Part shown: positions 51,611-63,252 of the stretch, in pieces
Layout of the letters: every line of letters begins with the position of its first letter
Position numbering within the stretch: position 1 is the stretch's first letter
Origin: Lichina pygmaea
Lineage: Eukaryota; Ascomycota; Lichinomycetes; Lichinales; Lichinaceae
NCBI GenBank assembly: GCA_963422465.1
Contig: OY730170.1
Location: forward strand, 3,696,379 to 3,760,378
DNA: 64,000 bases
Reading direction: 5' to 3'
Translations under genes and position numbers: made by a program
The notes under the pieces: model-generated
What the model was told of the DNA's origin: nothing
Seen by the model: the letters and a program-made list of their open reading frames with translations, nothing else
Database searches by the model: none

Positions 51611-52438
51611 ATGAGTACCTCAGGAGTAACCAACCCCGGATTCCCAGATGGAAAAGTTAGTGTCACCAAGCCAGACCTGTTCTACAGTGAAAGAAACAAG
51701 GTCAACAACTGGCTCATGCAACTCCAAGTCTACTTTCAATTCCAACCAGAGACAAAGCTGCCTAAAGAAAAGTGGCCACTCTTTGCAACCACTTACATGA
51801 GAGGCAATACCCACTGATAGATTAAGCCTTACGTCAACAAACATCTCTCAGGAAACAGAGATCACAACAGCACATCAGAATAGATGACAAAATAGACACA
51901 ATTCAAGGACAAGATCAAAAGGATTCTTGGACTATCTAACAAAAACAAAGTGGCTATACAAATAATCCAGCACATCAAACAACAACGCTCAGCTGCAGAG
52001 TACACTACACAGTTCAAACAATACTCAGTACTAACTGATTGGGACAATAACACCCTGATGGTCATGTACTAACATGGACTCAAGGAAAACATGAAGGATG
52101 AAATCACCTTCAACAGACAAGTGGTCAACACACTGGACAAGCTCATTGCACAAGCAATCAACATTGATGACAAACTATTCAAGTGAGTGATGGAGAAACA
52201 CCACAACAGAGGATACAGCCACCCCGCATGACATGTGAGCAACTACTACAAGCTGCCTAACAAGGCACCACCACATGACCCATATGGCTATACACCCATG
52301 GAACTGGATGCAGTCCACCACAAGGGAAAGTTCACAAAGGGAAGGAACAACAAGAAAAGGAAAGCACTGAAGTGCTATACCTGTGGCAAGCTAGGCCACA
52401 TGGTAAGAGACTGTTGTTCAAAGAACAAGGTGCACTGA
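51611..52438 (+). pseudogene. gypsy-2 gag (decayed)
   Basis: ATG 51611 lies 18 nt after the LTR. It reads MSTSGVTNPGFPDGKVSVTK, NNWLMQLQVYFQFQPETKLP, then YTTQFKQYSVLTDWDNNTL, HYKLPN-type linker and a CCHC knuckle CYTCGKLGHMVRDC. Stops interrupt it, several shared with gypsy-1. Gag would form the particle shell and bind RNA. Confidence 0.88.
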
Positions 52439-53196
52439 CAGTAACTTAATACACTCAACAGAGACTGGAACATCATCAAGCCAGAGGACCCACCAGAAGA
52501 GACTTAGCTATCCCTTGAACAATAGGACAACTACGATCAGACATTGGAAGCAGCCCACCAACTGGCAACATCAGGAGGTAAGGACCTACCAGAACAGACA
52601 GGTCAGGACAAGGGACAGGAGCCCTTAACCACCTCTGATGGGGACTGAGACAAACCTACATCTATCAAAGAAGAAATACCACAAGGAAGCTATGCTTACA
52701 GCATAGACTCACAAAACCTACAGCACAGCAAACTACAGTGGAGGTTTTGCACAAAGCACTACTGCACCTACCACAAACAACTACAAAGGTACAGAGGACA
52801 TTCACCCTACCACACCACCTGCCACAAGCATTAGGTCAACTGCAAGAAGGATGTGTGTGAAACTCACCTTTGGGACAAACACCAACACACTGCATTCCCC
52901 GGGCACACACATGATTGGCACAAACACCTCATGTTCCTACAGCAAGGCAACAATAACAACTGCTACATCAACAACTGGCAGTACTACCTTAAGCCTGGAT
53001 GTGACAAGCATCAGCAAGACAAATTCATGAACAGATTCCTCAGAACTGATGGGAATAGCTAGACCTATTGCCCAGTCAGTGGAAAAACACTTTGATCAGG
53101 AAAAGACTGAACTCTCTTGTCAAGGGGTGATATTGGGAGCTCAACAACATGACCCCTAGCAATGCAAAGCACCTGTGATTACCTGTGTCACTACAT

Positions 53197-56100
53197 GCCA
53201 ACACGCCAGTACAGACATATGCACTTGTTGACTCTGGAGCCAGTGGAAACTACATTTCAAGACAACTTTACAACACCCTCAGCACTGGAAGGAGACACAA
53301 GCAGTAGCCCTATCAGCTCACAATAGCAAATAGACAGACAGAGCTAGTCTGCCATGAGATGCAGCCAATGGAAATAGTTACCAGACACTATGCTGAAAGG
53401 ATCCACCTTGATATTGTTGAGTTGGCCACTCAGAATATCTATTTGGGGATGCCTTGGCTAAAGAAGCACAACCCAGTTGTTAACTGGAGAACAGGAGTAC
53501 TCATGTTTAGGAACTGCACTAACAACACAGCTCAGACCTGTTACCAGCTGCAGAAGGTGTAGACAGATGAGGGAAGAAGTCCTCAGTGGAACCTCACTGA
53601 CAGAAAGGATAACTCTCAAGAGAAGAGGTCTGCCTTGACAGGCACACCCCAGAACCAGGTGGCCAAACAGTCAGAGATGAAGAGAGAGGAAGTTGTTAAC
53701 CCTCTGGAGATCCCTGAAAAGTACTGACCTGGGTATGATAACTTCTTTCAGGAAGAGACAACAACAGTAGTGTTGCCTAAGCACCAACCTTGGGATCATG
53801 AGATCAAGTTGCAACCAGGGACAGAGCCAGGATTTGGACTAATTTACCAGTTATCAGAGAATAAGCTCCAAGTACTTCGCAAGTACCTGGAGGAAAACCT
53901 GAAAAAGAGTTTTATTCAAGAATCTCAATTGCCAGCAGGATACCCAATACTATTTGCACTAAAGAAAGATGGAAGTCTTCAACTTTGTGTGGATTACAGG
54001 AAACTCAACAACATTACTATCAAAAACTGATACCTGTTGCCAAATGTGAACAAATTGTGAGACAGGATCAGCCAAGCTACAATCTTTACCAAGCTGGACT
54101 TGAAAGGAGTATACAACCTGATACACATGAAAGAAGGAGAAGAATAGAAAACAGTCTTCAGAACCTGATACAGACACTACAAGTATCTGGTTATACTATT
54201 CAGACTTACAAACACACCAGCAATATGTCAAGCATTGATCAACAACATCATCAGAGCACACCTGGACCAAACAGCTATCACCTACTTGGATGATATTCTT
54301 GTCTACTCAAACACACAACAGGAACATACCAAACATGTGAAGGATGTTCTATGATACCTACAAAAGGCAGGGCTCAAGCTCAACCCAAAGAAATGTGAGT
54401 TCAACAAACCAGAAGTTGAATTCCTCAGATACATCATAGGAATCAAAGAGATCAAGATCAACTCTGAGAAAATCAAAGTGATTCAGCAATAGCCAACACT
54501 GACATCAGTTAAGGAAGTACAAGCCTTTCTAGGATTTACCAACTTCAACTGACAGTTCATCAAGAACTACTCACAGACAGCAACACCACTGACAGAACTC
54601 ACAAAGAAGGATGTGGAGTACTAGTGGACGGAGAGATAACAAAAAGTATTCCAACAGCTCAAGGATACTTGCACCAAGGAACCAGTTCTCCTCAACTTCA
54701 AGACAGACCAACTGACATAAATCAAGACAGATGCTTCAGATCAGGCAGTGGGAGTATGTCTATGCCAACAGGCAGACAACAAGTGGCACCCAGTTGCCTA
54801 CTACTCACAAAAAATAACACAAGCAGAACAGAACTATAATATCCACAACAAAGAGCTACTGGTAGTTGTCAACACACTTGAACACTGGAGAGTGTACGCA
54901 GAAAGCAGTTCTGAACTCACTGTTCTCACAGACCACAAGAATCTGACAACATTCACGACAACCAAGAAGCTGAACAGACAACAAGTCAGATGGGCTGAAC
55001 TCCTAGAGCAACACAAGTTCAAGATCTTGTACACCCCTGGACAAGACAACAGGAGAGCAGACACACTAAGCTGACAAAAAGACTACATAGAAGACAATGA
55101 ACACCAAGGAATGATCTTACAGCAGGACCAGCAAGGAAACCTGGTACCTCAACCACAGATCAACAAGCTCACAGCAGAAAACACTGAAGAACTAATAAGA
55201 AACTACCACAATAATCCAGCACATAGTCATCCAGGAATCACTAAAACCACAGACCTTATCTAACAGGCAGAGAACAATGTCATCAACCTCTGACAACATG
55301 TCACAAGCTACATCAGCAAGTGTCTACTATGCCAGAAAAACAAACATGGAAGACATAAGCTATATGGAGAGGGACACCTGAACACAATACCAAGAGGCTC
55401 TTGGGAAGACATGTCAATAGACTTCATCACAAAGCTACCCAAGTCCAAAGACCCAGTCACAGGAATCACCTACAACTTAATTATGGTGATTGTGGACAGA
55501 TTCACAAAATACCTAATAGTAGTACTATTCAAGGAAACCCACACAGCAGAGCAGTTGGGACACCTCCTACTGGACAGATTGGTCAGGGACCACAGAGTTC
55601 CAATCACAGTCATTACTGACAGAGACAAACTCTTCACATCCAACTACTGGAAAACAATCAGTGTAGCCATGGGAACAAAACCCAAGATGTCTACAGTCTA
55701 TCACCCACAAACTGACAGCCAGACAGAGCAAGCAAACCAAGTCCTGGAGACTTATTTGTGGCATTATATCAACCAGACCCACAGCAATTAGGTACAGTTA
55801 TTACCAGTGGCACAGCTGGCAATCAACCAGCACAGATCAGACTCAACAAAGGAATCACTATTCTTTGCCAATTTTGGACAACACACAAACATCAGAATGC
55901 CAAGCAGAGCTTCACCAAACACAGAGAAAGCACTCCAACATAACAAGCTCCTACAACAAACACACACAATAATGAGGTATTACCTTCAAGAGACCTCAGA
56001 AAAGATGTAACACTAAATAGACAAAAAATCAAAAATGGCACCTCAGCTGAAGAAGGGGGATAAAGTCTACCTCCTCACAAAAAATTGGAAAGTCAAGAAA

Positions 56101-56448
56101 CCAAGAACAAAGAAACTGGACTATGTCAAGGTCAGACTATTTTCAGTTGAAGAAAGAACTGGACCAGTCAACATCAGACTGCGACTACTGAGAGATGCTT
56201 GGGTACACCCAAACTTTCACATCTTAATGATCAAATTAGCTGACCAGAGCACACCCTTGCAGAAAACATTTCATTACCAACCAGAGGAAGAACAGGAATT
56301 CAAGGTTGAACAGATCTTGAAGAGAAAAGATCAGCGATACCTTGTCAAGTGGAAAAACTACCCAGACTCGGAAAATACCTGGGAACCACTCAAGAACCTC
56401 ACAAACTGCCAGCTCCTCCTGCAGCAGTTCCAGCAGAAGCAGGACTGA
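53197..56448 (+). pseudogene. gypsy-2 pol (decayed)
   Basis: Protease TYALVDSGASGNYISR (active-site DSG intact); [22 protein letters not shown] and AITYLDDILVY (YLDD intact); RNase H IKTDASDQAVGVCLCQ and DHKNLTTFTTTKK; integrase with a His/Cys finger (CLLCQKNKHGRHK), DFITKLPKSKDPVTG, VIVDRFTKYL and YHPQTDSQTEQANQVLE; chromodomain VEQILKRKDQRYLVKWKNYPDSENTWEP. It ends QQKQD at 56446-56448. More than a dozen stops are seen; many are TGA at Arg-like positions (after ADTLS, NFN, NINL) or TAG at Trp. Confidence 0.92.
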
Positions 56449-56767
56449 ACAGCTTGGTCTGCAGTGTGGACGTGTCAATGACTGTCACCAACAAGTCTTC
56501 ACCATCCACCTCTATTTCAGCAACAAGGCACTGGAGCTTCTTCTTTGCTTGACTCTCAGCATCTTCAAGAACTTTTCACTTTCAGAACACACAAGTCTGC
56601 AGCTTGGCAAGCTGCTCAACAAGAGCATTCCGCTTGGCCTCATCAACAGCCAAATCCTCGCGAAGGTTATCTCAGGTTATGTTCAGTGACTCCCAAGAAA
56701 GTGACACACAGGACTTCCCACAACAAGTGCATTCAGCACACTTCAACTTATTGTTGTTGTCAGACAT
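56399..56767 (-). pseudogene. Antisense Cys-motif/coiled-coil frame of gypsy-2
   Basis: Minus-strand frame from ATG 56767 to TGA 56399, 122 codons with three internal stops. N-terminus MSDNNNKLKCAECTCCGKSC, then SWESLNI, ALVEQLAKLQ, KVLEDAESQAKKKLQCLVAE and IEVDGEDLL. It is clearly homologous to the gypsy-1 frame at 31368, and both run antisense and overlap the pol end (50 bp here). Gypsy-3 is inserted 18 bp upstream of its ATG. Confidence 0.65.
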
Positions 56768-56785
56768 TTGGAAGCAGAGCTTGTG

Positions 56786-57176
56786 TGTTAAGGCCCAGGC
56801 CGGAACGGCTGAGCCGACCGAAGCGAGTGTACAGAGGTACACGGAACAATATTCACCCGACCCGGTGGACAAGGTGGACGATGTGTAACCAGCTCGTCCA
56901 GCTCGTCCACGGTGGATGAGGTGGACAACATGTAACCAGCTTGTCCAGCTTGTCCACGCAGAAAGCTGATACCCCTCGGGAGGACCCCCCCCCCTCAGGC
57001 TCCTGTATATAAGGACCCAGATAGCTGGAGAGAATAGCTCTCCAGGCTGAACACACATTACGAGCGACAATAGCAAGAGAGTTACCCCACTTGCTATTCA
57101 TCTATTGAGTCCCTGCCCTCCTCGGTTGAAGACAGGACCACCCATATTCTGTGTGAACGTGGACTGGCCTTTAACA
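56786..57176 (+). repeat. gypsy-3 left LTR
   Basis: 391 bp. Two tandem units of about 45-48 bp in U3 (56862-56960), each with GTGGAC...GTCCAC inverted arms. A C-run (56987-56995) and TATATAA (57006-57012) follow. AGGCTGAA (57044-57051) at the expected RNA start is complementary to the primer-binding site. Confidence 0.92.
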
Positions 57177-57187
57177 GTTTCAGCCTC
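57177..57187 (+). other. gypsy-3 primer-binding site (putative self-primer type)
   Basis: GTTTCAGCCTC follows the LTR. TTCAGCCT (57179-57186) begins 2 nt after the LTR and is complementary to AGGCTGAA at 57044-57051. Confidence 0.55.
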
Positions 57188-57214
57188 TAACACATAGGAC
57201 ACCAGCTCAATACG

Positions 57215-58525
57215 ATGGCAGATCCACGCAGCCCTACCCCTTCGCAGGCAGGCCAAGCTCAGGCTGCGCCTCAGGCGCAAGCCCAGGAACCACCTGTCCC
57301 TACCACCCTCACCTTACCTCCAAAGCCGTTGAAGGTAGGTACGCCAAAGAGGTATGATAGATCACGAGGGGGATTGGAATTATTCTTCTCTCAGCTTGAG
57401 CTTTACTACAGATTCAACACCGCACAATTCCCTACAGAACAGGAGAAGGTGCTGTTCGCAGCTTCCTACCTGGACAGACTGACATTTGCCTGGTTCAATG
57501 TCTACCTACAAGACTTCCTCGACAACAAGGAAGATCTCTCTAGCATGGAGACCACAACACGGCAGATCATTGGGAGATTCTCTACCTTCAAGACCCAGAT
57601 GAAGAAGACCTTCGGGGTCATTGATGAAGAACAAGATGCAGAACAAAAGCTCCAAGCACTACGGCAGACAGGGTCAGCATCAGACTTCACGGTGAAGTTC
57701 CAACAGTTGTCAGTGAGGACGCAATAGGGAGACAGTGCCTTGACAGCACTATTCTACCAAGCTCTCAAGGAACAAGTCAAGGATGACATCGCACAAGGAG
57801 ACTGACCCACCGACCTTGAGGATATGATCAACACAGCAGTACACATCGACGACTGACAATTTGAACAAGAACTTGAGAAGTGAGGCAAGCATGCAAGGCC
57901 ATGGGGCAAAAAGACAGTGCCAGCACAAGACAAGTACAGCTTGACACCCATGGAGATTGATGCAACAACACCACAGGCAACAAAGAAGAAAGAAACACAG
58001 AAGTGTTACAATTGCCAGAAGGTAGGACACCTCACAGCCAACTGCCAAAGCAAGAAGAAGAAAGAAGGCAAGGGTAAGCAGTTGAATGCCACCGGTGCCT
58101 GGAAAGGCAAGGGTATTCAGGAGCCACCGAGGACTCCCAGAGGCACGCTACCCATGAACCGGTCAGAAGCAACACTCCTCAGACAGGAGGACAATCTCAG
58201 ACAGCACATCGAAAGACTGGAGAACAATCTGCAGAGGTCACTGGAGGACCTGCACACAACCCAAGACCAGATCAATAAGGTTCATTGGGAGGATGACCTG
58301 ATCTCCGAATTTGACACAACAGACTACAAGATTGACATAACTGGCATGCCACCAGTTCCCGAGACACCACTACTCCAACAACAGGATGCGACCTTGTCGG
58401 AGGACGGCGAAGCGAGAGTGACACGATGGGTGGACAACACCATCAGCATCTCACAGCCCCAAGACATCGCAGTGCAAGTGGACCATCACCAGGCTACGAC
58501 ACCAGCCTGCGGACATTCTTATTAG
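57215..58525 (+). pseudogene. gypsy-3 gag (decayed)
   Basis: ATG 57215, only 38 nt after the LTR. About 436 codons: Pro/Ala/Gln-rich start, capsid-like domain (LELFFSQLELYYRFNTAQFP, FAASYLDRLTFAWFN), CCHC knuckle CYNCQKVGHLTANC, then an acidic/Gln-rich tail with a coiled-coil-like stretch (NLRQHIERLENNLQRSLEDL). Four in-frame stops: one TAG (57725-57727) and TGA after QGD, IDD and LEK. Confidence 0.9.
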
Positions 58526-58725
58526 AAAGGATGCGAGGACCACCACTGCAAGGAACATCTCCTAGAGAAAAGGAGAAGGCACTACTTCCCTGGCCCAGAA
58601 TACCACAAGAAAGCCTGGAGCATCAAGCACCAGCTAAGCCAGCAAGGGAAAGAACACGATGATTGCGGAGAAGACACATGGGAGCTATGCTTCACCGAAA
58701 AGTGTGAAAGACACGCGGCAGAACA

Positions 58726-61700
58726 CCAGGCTCAGGGCCTTGGTTGTTCAAAAAACTAGCAGTGCTCTTCAAATCCGGAGTCGGAAGAGCAGGCAAGACA
58801 ACACTCCGGAGAGAAGAGGTTGAGCAGAGCCTTGACACGACAGCCTGCAGTCCGCATTTTCGCATCAAGATGAGAGTCAACAGGCATCTGACAAACACCA
58901 TGATCAACTCTGGAGCTACTGGCAACTTCATGTCAGAAAGTTTCACCAGGAAGCACAAGATCCTGACTCAGAAAAAGAGGAATCCATACCAACTAACAGT
59001 AGTGGACAGGACACCACTCTCCAACAACCAAGGACAAGTGACGAAGGAGACCAAGAACCTACGACTGTGTGTCAACAGTACAACAATTGGATCAGAAGAA
59101 TTCAACTTGGTCCAGATACCACATGAAGTTATATTGGGTCTTCCGTGGTTGGAAAGTCAAAACCCAAGGATCGACTGGAAAAGAAGGCACCTAGTCTTTC
59201 CGAAAAGGAGTCTGGCAACTTGAGCAGAGCCAGAGAAAGTGAGAATCAAAGAGATCTCATATGCAGGGTGGAAGAAGCACCACTGGCGAGGGCGAGCCTA
59301 TGTGGCTTGGATGAAGCTCTGAAACCATCAACTTTGCACCACGCATGAGCTGTGGGCAAGACTCAGGCACCGCAGCTGCCAAGTGAGTATAAAGACTACC
59401 AGGAGATGTTTGGTGAGGAAGCGGTCGCGACGCTACCAGAACACCAAGAGTGGGATCACGAAATTCCGCTGGAAGACAGAAAGAAACCCACATACAGTCC
59501 TATTTACGCTCTATCAGCAAAGGAGCTTGAGGCCTTAAGAGATTACCTGGACGAGAACCTAGCGAAAGGGTTCATAAGACCTTCAACATCACTGGCCGGA
59601 TACCTGATATTGTTTGTGCCAAAGAAGGACGGCAAATTACGACTGTGCATCAACTACCGGCAGCTTAATGTGATCATGATTAAGAATCACTACCCACTAC
59701 CGTTAATATCAGAAATCCAGGACTGAATCCAAGGAGCCAAGTGGTTTACCAAGTTCGACATCCGAGGCGCTTTCAACCTGGTTAGGATGAAAGATAGCGA
59801 AGAATGGAAGACAGCCTTTCGTACAAGGTACGGGCATTACGAGTATACTGTTATGCCATTCAGCCTTACGAATGCACCGGCGATGTTCCAATCACTTATT
59901 AACACCATCCTCCGACAATACCTGGATATATTTGTTACCACTTATATTGATGATGTCTTGGTTTACACCAATGGAACCCTGGAGGAGTACAGACAGCATG
60001 TCAAGAAGATCCTACATGTGCTCCAAGAAGCAGGAATGAGGTTACACTTTGATAAGAGTGTCTTCCACGTGAAAGAAGTGGAATATTTAGGATCGATCCT
60101 GACGACGGAAGGAATCTGTATGGATGATACAAAGATCACGGCAGTACGAGACTGGCCAACACCCAAAAACCTCAAAGAAGTCCAATCCTTCCTGGGATTT
60201 GCGAACTTCTACCGACGATTCATCAAGGAGTACTTGAGGACAGCAGCACCCTTGACTGAACTAACAAAGAAGGAAGAAACTTTCACATGGGGGAACAGCC
60301 AAGAGAGAGTGTTCCAGGAGCTGAAAGAGAAGTTCACCTCCACACCCATACTGGCATCATTTGATCCTGGACGGCAGATCATCATGGAGACAGATGCCTT
60401 GGACCAAGCACTTGGATCTTGCTTGTGTCAACCAGACACCGAAAACCGCCTACACCCTGTCGCATACCGATCAAGAAAGTTCTCTGGCCCAGAACTCAGG
60501 TACGATGTCCACGACAAGGAGTTGTTAGTGATTATCAACGTATTCCAGGAGTGGAGACCTTACCTGGAAGGAGCAAAGTACACAGTGGACATGTACTCAG
60601 ACCACAAGAATTTGGCTTACTTCACGACAACGAAGAAGCTAAACAGATGACAAGTCCGATGGGCGGAGCTTTTAGCTTCATACGACTTCCAGATCTTCTA
60701 TCAAAAAGGATCAGAAAACGCACGAGCGGACACACTTAGCAGACAGCCTGATATGACAACAGACGACACGACAGAAGAGCACCCAATCCTGGTGACAAAA
60801 GGACAAACTCTGGTCTATGCTCAACCTCAGTTAGTGAGAACTGAAGAAATAGGTGCACTCCTGACCCTAGGCCACAACGTTGCAGCCACGAACAAGGAAG
60901 AAGTGCCAGAGAGCGCACAAGAGGACGTGATTTGACAACATCACGATGGACCTCTACACAGACATCCTGGGTGAGACAAGACCCTGGAAAAGATCTGGAG
61001 ACGTTACCACTTCAACAGAATGAAGTGGAAAGTGATGGAATTTATTCGCAACTGCGAAGAGTGTGTGAAAAACAAACTGTCACACCACAAACCCTATGGA
61101 GAGAGTCAACAAATAGACCTCCCAGAAGTGGCTTGGGATACCATCACAATGGATTTTGTGGTGAAGCTGCCAAGGTCAGAGGACCCAGTAACAAAGGTGA
61201 AATATGACAGTATCTTGGTGGTTGTTGACAAACTCACCAAATACGCTCACCTGATCCTGTGGCGAGAGACAGGAACAGTGAGCGAACTTGCCAATGTCCT
61301 GCTCAAAGAATTGGTTAGCCAGTGAGGGCTACCCACGAAGATTATCTCGGATTGAGACAAACTCTTCACCTCAAAATTCTGGAACATGTGGACAAGACAG
61401 CTAGGGATAGACACAAGGATGTCTACTGCCTACCATCCACAAACAGACAGACAAACTGAGAGAACAAACCAGACGATGGAACAGTACCTACGCCACTACG
61501 TCAACCACCGACAGGACAATTGGGTAGAACTGCTACCAATGGCTCAGTTTGCGTACAACAATCAGCAACACAGCGTGACGGGCATGACACTGTTCTTTGC
61601 GAACTACGGCAGAAACCCCCGCTGGGAAGCGATGGTGGCTGGAAGTGGCACTTCAACAAACATCAAAAAACTCACTGCTATGCATGAGGAAATGAAGACT

Positions 61701-62270
61701 GCAATTGAATCCGCACAAAAGACAACAAGCCACCACCTAAACAGCAAAAGGTTGAAGGGACCAACCCTGGAGAGGGGGGATAAGGTCTATTTGTCAACAA
61801 AAAACTTGCGCTTGAAGCGACCAAGCAAAAAGCTGGATCATGTACAAATCGGACTGTTTGAGATTGAGAAGTGCACTGGAGAAGTCAACTACCGACTGAG
61901 ACTGCCAAAAAAGGCACAGATACACCGAGTATTCCATGTCTCGCTGCTTGAGCCAGCACCCAGCAATGCAGCAATCAAAACAGAATAGCACTTCGAGGAC
62001 GACAAAGAAGAGTACGATGTCAAAAGGATCCTAGACAGCCGGAGAAGTGGACGGAAAATCGAATACCTGGTCAAGTGGTTAGGGTATGACAATGAGGAGA
62101 ACTTGTGGGAACCCACTGAGAACTTCAGCCCTGCGACAAACAAGAAACTGCGGAGTTTCCACCAACAAAACCCGCAGAAGCCAGGATCAATGGAGACAAA
62201 GGCTCAAGAGAAGCCAAAGCCTCCGAAGAGAAGAAGTCCTCCAAAGGCGGCGGGGACTCCACACACGTAG
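58726..62270 (+). pseudogene. gypsy-3 pol (decayed, frameshifted)
   Basis: Protease MINSGATGNFMS, with the catalytic Asp of DSGA changed to Asn. The frame shifts between about 59223 and 59352. [51 protein letters not shown] (YIDD intact), NLKEVQSFLGFANFYRRFI. RNase H: ALDQALGSCLCQPD, DVHDKELLVIINVFQEWRPY. Integrase: HHDGPLHRHPG, CEECVKNKLSHHKP, DFVVKLPRSEDP, STAYHPQTDRQTERTNQTME. Chromodomain: DVKRILDSRRSGRKIEYLVK, GYDNEENLWEP. TGA stops replace Arg in DR-IQGAKW, LNR-R-Q, HPG-R-DKT and ISD-R-DKLF. It ends TAG 62268-62270. Confidence 0.92.
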
Positions 62271-62655
62271 TCTCCTGCTCGAGATCCTCCTGATCCTTGA
62301 TCACAGCAAGCTCACGCTTGATAGCCTCACCCTCCTTCTTGGACAACACACCCAACTGACAACAGAGACGAAGTTTGCGAGGAAGGAGAACAGACTCCTG
62401 CTCCTTGATCTCCTTCAGTTGAGCCTTGAGCTGAGTGCACTCAAGCTCCATCTTCTCCCACTCCGACTCCGCAAGATGGAGATTGCAACAGCAACCCTTC
62501 TCAAGGCACTGACCGCAAAATGTGGACTCTGAACTGACGACACACTTGGCACAGTCACGACAACATGTGCTGCATGAAACTTTGGATACCTTGCCCATCT
62601 TGCCAACACAAGAACTGAGGACTCCACGACAATTAACACAAGATGTCTGGGTCAT
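62125..62655 (-). CDS. Antisense Cys-rich zinc-finger-like/coiled-coil ORF of gypsy-3 (intact)
   Basis: 176 aa on the strand opposite to gag-pol, ATG at 62655, 52 bp inside the right LTR boundary. The N-terminal 58 residues contain 13 Cys in CxxC-type pairs (SCVNCRG, CSTCCRDCAKC, CGQCLEKGCCC), suggesting one or more zinc-binding sites. It is followed by a Glu/Lys/Leu-rich helical region (about 62-130, WEKMELECTQLKAQLKEIKE; KKEGEAIKRELAVIKDQED) and a Ser/Pro/Leu-rich end. It overlaps the pol 3' end by 146 bp tail-to-tail. It is uninterrupted although gag and pol of the same element have more than ten stops. It is not recognised as a known family. Function is unknown; alternatives are a captured gene or a chance open frame. 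Confidence 0.6.
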   Translation of the reverse strand: MTQTSCVNCRGVLSSCVGKMGKVSKVSCSTCCRDCAKCVVSSESTFCGQCLEKGCCCNLHLAESEWEKMELECTQLKAQLKEIKEQESVLLPRKLRLCCQLGVLSKKEGEAIKRELAVIKDQEDLEQETTCVESPPPLEDFFSSEALASLEPLSPLILASAGFVGGNSAVSCLSQG

Positions 62656-62707
62656 GGTAAGAGAAGTGAGAGGATCTGGGGACAGAACCTTTGGAGGGAG
62701 GGGATAG

Positions 62708-63098
62708 TGTTAAGGCCCAGGCCAGAACAGCTGAGCTGACCGAAGTGAGTGTACAGAGGTACACGGAACAATATTCACCCGACCCGGTGGACAAGGTGGA
62801 CGATGTGTAACCAGCTTGTCCAGCTTGTCCACAGTGGACAAGGTGGACGACGTGTAACCAGCTTGTCCAGCTCGTCCACGCAGAAAGCTGATACCCCTCG
62901 GGAGGACCCCCCCCCCTCAGGCTCCTGTATATAAGGACCCAGATAGCCGGAGAGAATAGCTCTCCAGACTGAACACACATTACGAGTGACAATAGCAAGA
63001 GAGTTACCCCACTTGCTATTTATCTATTGAGTCCCTGCCCTCCTCAGTCAAAGACAGGACCACCCACATTCTGTGTGAACGTGGACTGGCCTTTAACA
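62708..63098 (+). repeat. gypsy-3 right LTR
   Basis: 391 bp, same length as the left LTR, with several transitions. The octamer reads AGACTGAA here (one mismatch to the primer-binding site). The 45-48-bp U3 units recur at about 62784-62880. Confidence 0.92.
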
Positions 63099-63103
63099 TT
63101 GTG

Positions 63104-63252
63104 GTTCAAAACACAGAAGTCACATAGAGCAAGCAACACAAAGTTATGATCACAGATCTGGGCTGCCAGTTGTTTTTAGTAAGCAGAGGTATGTGATTTC
63201 ACAGACATACTCAAGAATTCATCAGGATGATGAATGAAGGAGAGAAGGGTAG
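63104..63252 (+). other. gypsy-2 3' untranslated end and polypurine tract
   Basis: Remainder of gypsy-2 after gypsy-3. It ends with the purine tract GAAGGAGAGAAGGGTAG (63236-63252), the plus-strand primer site, directly before the right LTR. It also contains the region upstream of the antisense frame start. Confidence 0.75.

Larger units (their letters stand above)
56786..63098 (+). mobile_element. gypsy-3: complete Ty3/gypsy chromodomain retrotransposon
   Basis: 6313 bp with 391-bp LTRs (56786-57176, 62708-63098; TGTTAAGGCC...CTTTAACA) and target duplication TTGTG (56781-56785, 63099-63103). It is inserted in the 3' region of gypsy-2. Polypurine tract GGAGGGAGGGGATAG precedes the right LTR (62693-62707). 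It is a different family from gypsy-0/1/2. Gag and pol are decayed, while an antisense frame is intact. The two LTRs differ at scattered sites, so the insertion is not brand new. Confidence 0.94.

Noticed and set aside
57725-61376. TGA recoded as a sense codon in gypsy-3
   Set aside because: Host genes in the window use TGA as stop (for example SDR and MTAP), and the TGA sites fit CGA decay.
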